This document shows, piece by piece, positions 6,252 to 8,457 of a stretch of DNA of 8,457 nt. Positions within the stretch are counted from its first letter, which is position 1, and every line of letters starts with the position of its first letter. The position numbers and the translations under genes were made by a program. The notes under the pieces are model-generated. The model ran no database searches. It saw nothing but the letters and a program-made list of their open reading frames with translations, and had not been told where the DNA came from. This stretch comes from Chloroflexi bacterium UBA2235 (lineage in GTDB: Bacteria > Chloroflexota > UBA11872 > UBA12225): assembly GCA_002347925.1 (NCBI GenBank), contig DDYL01000057.1:2722-11178 (forward strand), given 5' to 3'.

Positions 6252-8075
6252 TCAACCTTCTCGAATCGAACCTTGAGACCAGCAGACCTCCGTGATCATC
6301 TGGTCAAGGTTTGGGTCATCCTGCCGGAGCGCACCTATTCGTGCGACTGCATGCATCACAGTCGTGTGATCGCGTCGACCAAGATGGCGGGCTATCTCCG
6401 AAAGGCTCATGTCAAGCTGTTCCCGCATCACGTACATTGCCGCGTGCCGTGCCAGGGTGACATCGCGGCTCCGACCCGGACCTGACAGCATTGCTTCATC
6501 AACCCCGAAGACCGCGCTGATTGCCGCGAGTACTCGGGATGCCACCGGCGACACGGCACGGCGGGGATCTCTCGGCGCAAAGTTCGCCGGCTCTTCGCCA
6601 GTGCTACCTAGCCCTTGTACTTGGCCACCACGCGCTACCCCGTGGTCTTTGCTCGTCAGCCTTGCTGGACCTACAGATCGGACGGCGGGGTCTGTCGCCT
6701 GAGGTGGCCGCCCTATCGTCCCGGCCGCCCTCAGCCTCAGGAACGCTCCCTCAAGGTCGCGAACGCTCCCTCCCACTCGCTGGGCAAGGTGTTCCAGCGC
6801 CTCATCGGGTAGGGAAGGAACGACCCCCGTGGCACGCGCCCTCAGGATCGCAAGCCTGGTCTCATGGTCCGGCGGGGGCAACGGCGCAACAAGCCCTGAT
6901 CCAAGGCGCGACGCGAGCTCCGGGTCGGTCTGGGTCAAATCGCCGATAGATCCGCGCGTAGTAACCACGACTTGGCTACCAGCATCCAGCGCACCGCAAA
7001 TCAGATGGGTGGCGATCGCGCGGGGAATGGGTCCAGACGCCAACGCGACGTGCAGGTCATCTATGAGCAGCGCCAATGCGCGTCGTCCCCATCGACGGGC
7101 ACGCGCGGAGGACTCACCCAAGTCATATCCGTCGAGCCCAAGGTCACTCACGATCGTGTACCCGTTGATGAGAAAGTAGCTTCCATGCATGGAGATTGCC
7201 GTCGCTCCGTGCGACACGAAATCCCCATCCCGAGATACCGACCCAACGGGACCAACATCCCTGCCCAGATCATCGAGCAATACGGAAGCAATAGCGCCAA
7301 TCAGATGAGACTTGCCCGTCCCGGATGGTCCAACGATCGTGAGCGGGTTGTATTCCCGTCCCGGTGCCGATGCGACCGCCCGCGCCGCGGCAAGCGCAAA
7401 TGAGCAGGTTGGCCCAGAAGTAAAGTTCGTGAACCTCCATCGTTGGTTAGGACTCGTCCCGACAAGGCCCCGTGCATCGATTGGCGGTCCGTCAAGAACC
7501 GCACGCAAGGTGTCTTCTAGCTGGCTATCGGGGGTTATCACGCGCGGAGTTGGTTGAGGCGCAACCGAGCCGTTGCTATCACCACGATTTGCCGACCCTA
7601 GATCGGTTGCGGGCGCGCTACGGTCATCAGGAACTGGCGTCGCCGTCGACAAATCGCGATTAGCGGTCCTCAGCGCGCCAGTGACTTCAACCTGAACTCG
7701 GACTGTCTCACCGAAAACCGTAGTCCAGGCTGCCTCAAGCGCACCAAGGCAATCCTGCCGGACCTTGTTCTGGGCCAACCTGTGCGACACGCCAACCACA
7801 ATCACCGGGACAGTACCGTCGCTGCCGGGTGACACGGAAATCAGCAGCGAGTTCGCGAGCCACGACGCATATGTTGCGCGAGATACCGTCCGATCACATT
7901 CGACAACCGCAAGGACTTGAGACCACGTGGTTGCAAGCTCCGCGACCGCACCCTGAGCATTCGCCCCTTGGCTCGGGGAAATTGACCCGTTATGGGGCAA
8001 TTCATCGTCACTTGCGACCCGAGCCTCTCGAGAGACTGCGTGAAGTCTCCGGTCTCGATTAGTCATGGCGGTCAT
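6252..8075 (-). CDS. dnaA: chromosomal replication initiator protein DnaA, divergent AAA+ core
   Basis: Initiator ATPase that binds and opens the origin. It is 607 residues, against about 440-470 usually. An N-terminal extension of about 45 residues precedes domain I (about 46-131; VSRATYASWL, HRLAQNKVRQD). A Pro/Ser/Thr/Asp-rich domain II linker follows (about 132-210). The AAA+ domain starts at WRFTNFTSGP (213-222), with Walker A GPSGTGKS at 249-256, Walker B LLIDD at 336-340, the box VII region ASRLGSGL at 388-395, PPPDHETRLAIL at 400-411 and the sensor-2 helix GGSVRDLEGA at 435-444. After another linker (about 453-505) comes domain IV with RSRDVTLARHAAMYV and the signature RDHTTVMHA (568-576). 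Oddities: Ser replaces the usual Thr of Walker A, about 27 extra residues lie between Walker A and B, the YVSAE-F block is missing, and sensor 1 reads VVTTRG rather than a TSD form. The start is ATG 8075; ATG 8066 is possible. No clear Shine-Dalgarno precedes either. Confidence 0.95.
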   Translation of the reverse strand: MTAMTNRDRRLHAVSREARVASDDELPHNGSISPSQGANAQGAVAELATTWSQVLAVVECDRTVSRATYASWLANSLLISVSPGSDGTVPVIVVGVSHRLAQNKVRQDCLGALEAAWTTVFGETVRVQVEVTGALRTANRDLSTATPVPDDRSAPATDLGSANRGDSNGSVAPQPTPRVITPDSQLEDTLRAVLDGPPIDARGLVGTSPNQRWRFTNFTSGPTCSFALAAARAVASAPGREYNPLTIVGPSGTGKSHLIGAIASVLLDDLGRDVGPVGSVSRDGDFVSHGATAISMHGSYFLINGYTIVSDLGLDGYDLGESSARARRWGRRALALLIDDLHVALASGPIPRAIATHLICGALDAGSQVVVTTRGSIGDLTQTDPELASRLGSGLVAPLPPPDHETRLAILRARATGVVPSLPDEALEHLAQRVGGSVRDLEGAFLRLRAAGTIGRPPQATDPAVRSVGPARLTSKDHGVARGGQVQGLGSTGEEPANFAPRDPRRAVSPVASRVLAAISAVFGVDEAMLSGPGRSRDVTLARHAAMYVMREQLDMSLSEIARHLGRRDHTTVMHAVARIGALRQDDPNLDQMITEVCWSQGSIREG

Positions 8076-8343
8076 GAATCTTGATTGTTTCCATTAACCG
8101 GCCTGTTCCGGCGCGTAGTGAGCCCGGGCAACGCGTAACAAGCCCGGAACGGCACAAGTGGGCGAGTACAGATTTGCTCAAGTTGGGAACGGACGGCTAC
8201 GCGTTACGTTGCGTTGACATCGGCCGAAACACCGGTAACTGACCCTGAGAATCGAAAAAATCATGCGAATGGTTTCGAGTTTCGGGACGACCCAAACCGG
8301 CGGGTGAAGCGCGATTGCAAACCGATATCCGATACTCAAGACG
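8076..8343. other. dnaA upstream region, candidate replication origin
   Basis: This 268-bp stretch between dnaA and the right-edge frame has no convincing gene. Chromosomal origins often lie beside dnaA, so it is the best oriC candidate here. It contains the repeats listed separately and a more AT-rich patch around 8250-8282 (ATCGAAAAAATC and TTTCGAGTTTCG). CCGAAAC at 8224-8230 is the inverse of GTTTCGG at 8279-8285, flanking that patch. I found no match to the TTATNCACA or TTGTCCACA DnaA-box forms on either strand. The dnaA promoter should also lie here, but no good -35/-10 pair is visible. Confidence 0.35.
8113..8147. repeat. 20-bp-spaced imperfect direct repeat upstream of dnaA
   Basis: GCGTA, three variable bases, then AGCCCGG occurs at 8113-8127 and again at 8133-8147, exactly 20 bp apart (12 of 15 positions identical). 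Both copies are also bracketed by a 7-bp inverted repeat, GTTCCGG at 8105-8111 and CCGGAAC at 8144-8150. The spacing places both copies on nearly the same DNA face. It could be an initiator or regulator binding pair; there is no direct proof. Confidence 0.4.
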
Positions 8344-8457
8344 ATGAATACGCCCACGAGTGGCGAGCGGGATATTCGACTTGATGCCGGGACCGCGACA
8401 ACCGGGTCCGATTCATCACGACCGGCGAGCAATGGTGCGCCTCCAGTCGAAGTCTCG
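8344..8457 (+). CDS. possible N-terminus of a gene divergent from dnaA (partial)
   Basis: A frame opens at ATG 8344 and runs open through 38 codons to the window end. The product begins MNTPTSGERDIRLDAG and continues rich in Ser, Thr, Pro, Gly and Ala, like a disordered N-terminal leader. There is no good Shine-Dalgarno upstream. It is not rpmH, the gene often found divergent from or near dnaA. With only 38 residues I cannot assign a family, and the frame may be fortuitous. Confidence 0.3.
   Translation, partial: MNTPTSGERDIRLDAGTATTGSDSSRPASNGAPPVEVS

Noticed and set aside
8076..8343. Search for classical DnaA boxes (TTATNCACA, TTGTCCACA and reverse complements).
   Set aside because: No match with zero or one obvious mismatch was found by eye; I therefore do not annotate individual boxes.
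8178..8432. An 84-codon minus-strand frame upstream of dnaA with hydrophobic stretches.
   Set aside because: It starts with TTG, has no good ribosome binding site, shows no recognisable domain and covers the region that looks regulatory.
1..8457. Mobile elements, CRISPR arrays, tRNA or rRNA genes.
   Set aside because: No transposase frames, spaced identical repeats, cloverleaf-like sequences or rRNA motifs were seen anywhere in the window.

Overview
The window is about 60% GC and looks like a bacterial chromosomal segment around the replication-initiation locus. Two core genes, dnaA and dnaN, lie on the minus strand at the right-hand side. The DnaN N-terminal half (a PVLGHVLLATDG block followed by LAATNLELGITTWI) reads like the beta clamps I associate with Chloroflexota. 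The SH3 module at the left edge (VANTGGRGV) also resembles modules common in that phylum. A member of Chloroflexota, possibly an uncultured SAR202-like lineage, is therefore my best guess. It is an inference from remembered family patterns, not from a search.

Layout from left to right. At 2-421 (+) is the 3' end of a gene whose product ends in a bacterial SH3-like domain; its N-terminus lies outside the window. It converges on, and overlaps by 14 bp, a 153-residue unrecognised protein gene at 408-869 (-). Upstream of that on the same strand is a prolyl-oligopeptidase-family (S9) peptidase with an intact Ser-Asp-His triad, at 995-3055 (-). A short divergent promoter region (about 3056-3175) holds a perfect 6-1-6 palindrome. 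It separates the peptidase from a plus-strand pair: an aldo/keto reductase (3176-4117) and an alpha/beta hydrolase (4114-4920) whose start overlaps the reductase stop in a GTGA junction.

After a 73-bp convergent gap come dnaN (4994-6148, -) and, upstream of it, dnaA (6252-8075, -). The 268 bp beyond dnaA (8076-8343) are non-coding as far as I can tell. They contain a 20-bp-spaced imperfect direct repeat and several short inverted repeats, and are the natural place to look for oriC. I see no classical DnaA box there. At the right edge a reading frame runs off the window on the plus strand, possibly the start of a gene divergent from dnaA.

How the parts work together: DnaA (initiator) and DnaN (sliding clamp) act in chromosome replication. 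recF does not follow dnaN here, unlike the common dnaA-dnaN-recF order. The peptidase, reductase and hydrolase look like general catabolic or housekeeping enzymes with no obvious shared pathway. The most unusual object is the DnaA itself: it is long (607 residues), has normal DNA-binding and N-terminal domains, but has a clearly divergent AAA+ core. I found no mobile elements, CRISPR arrays, tRNA or rRNA genes, and no convincing new multi-gene system.
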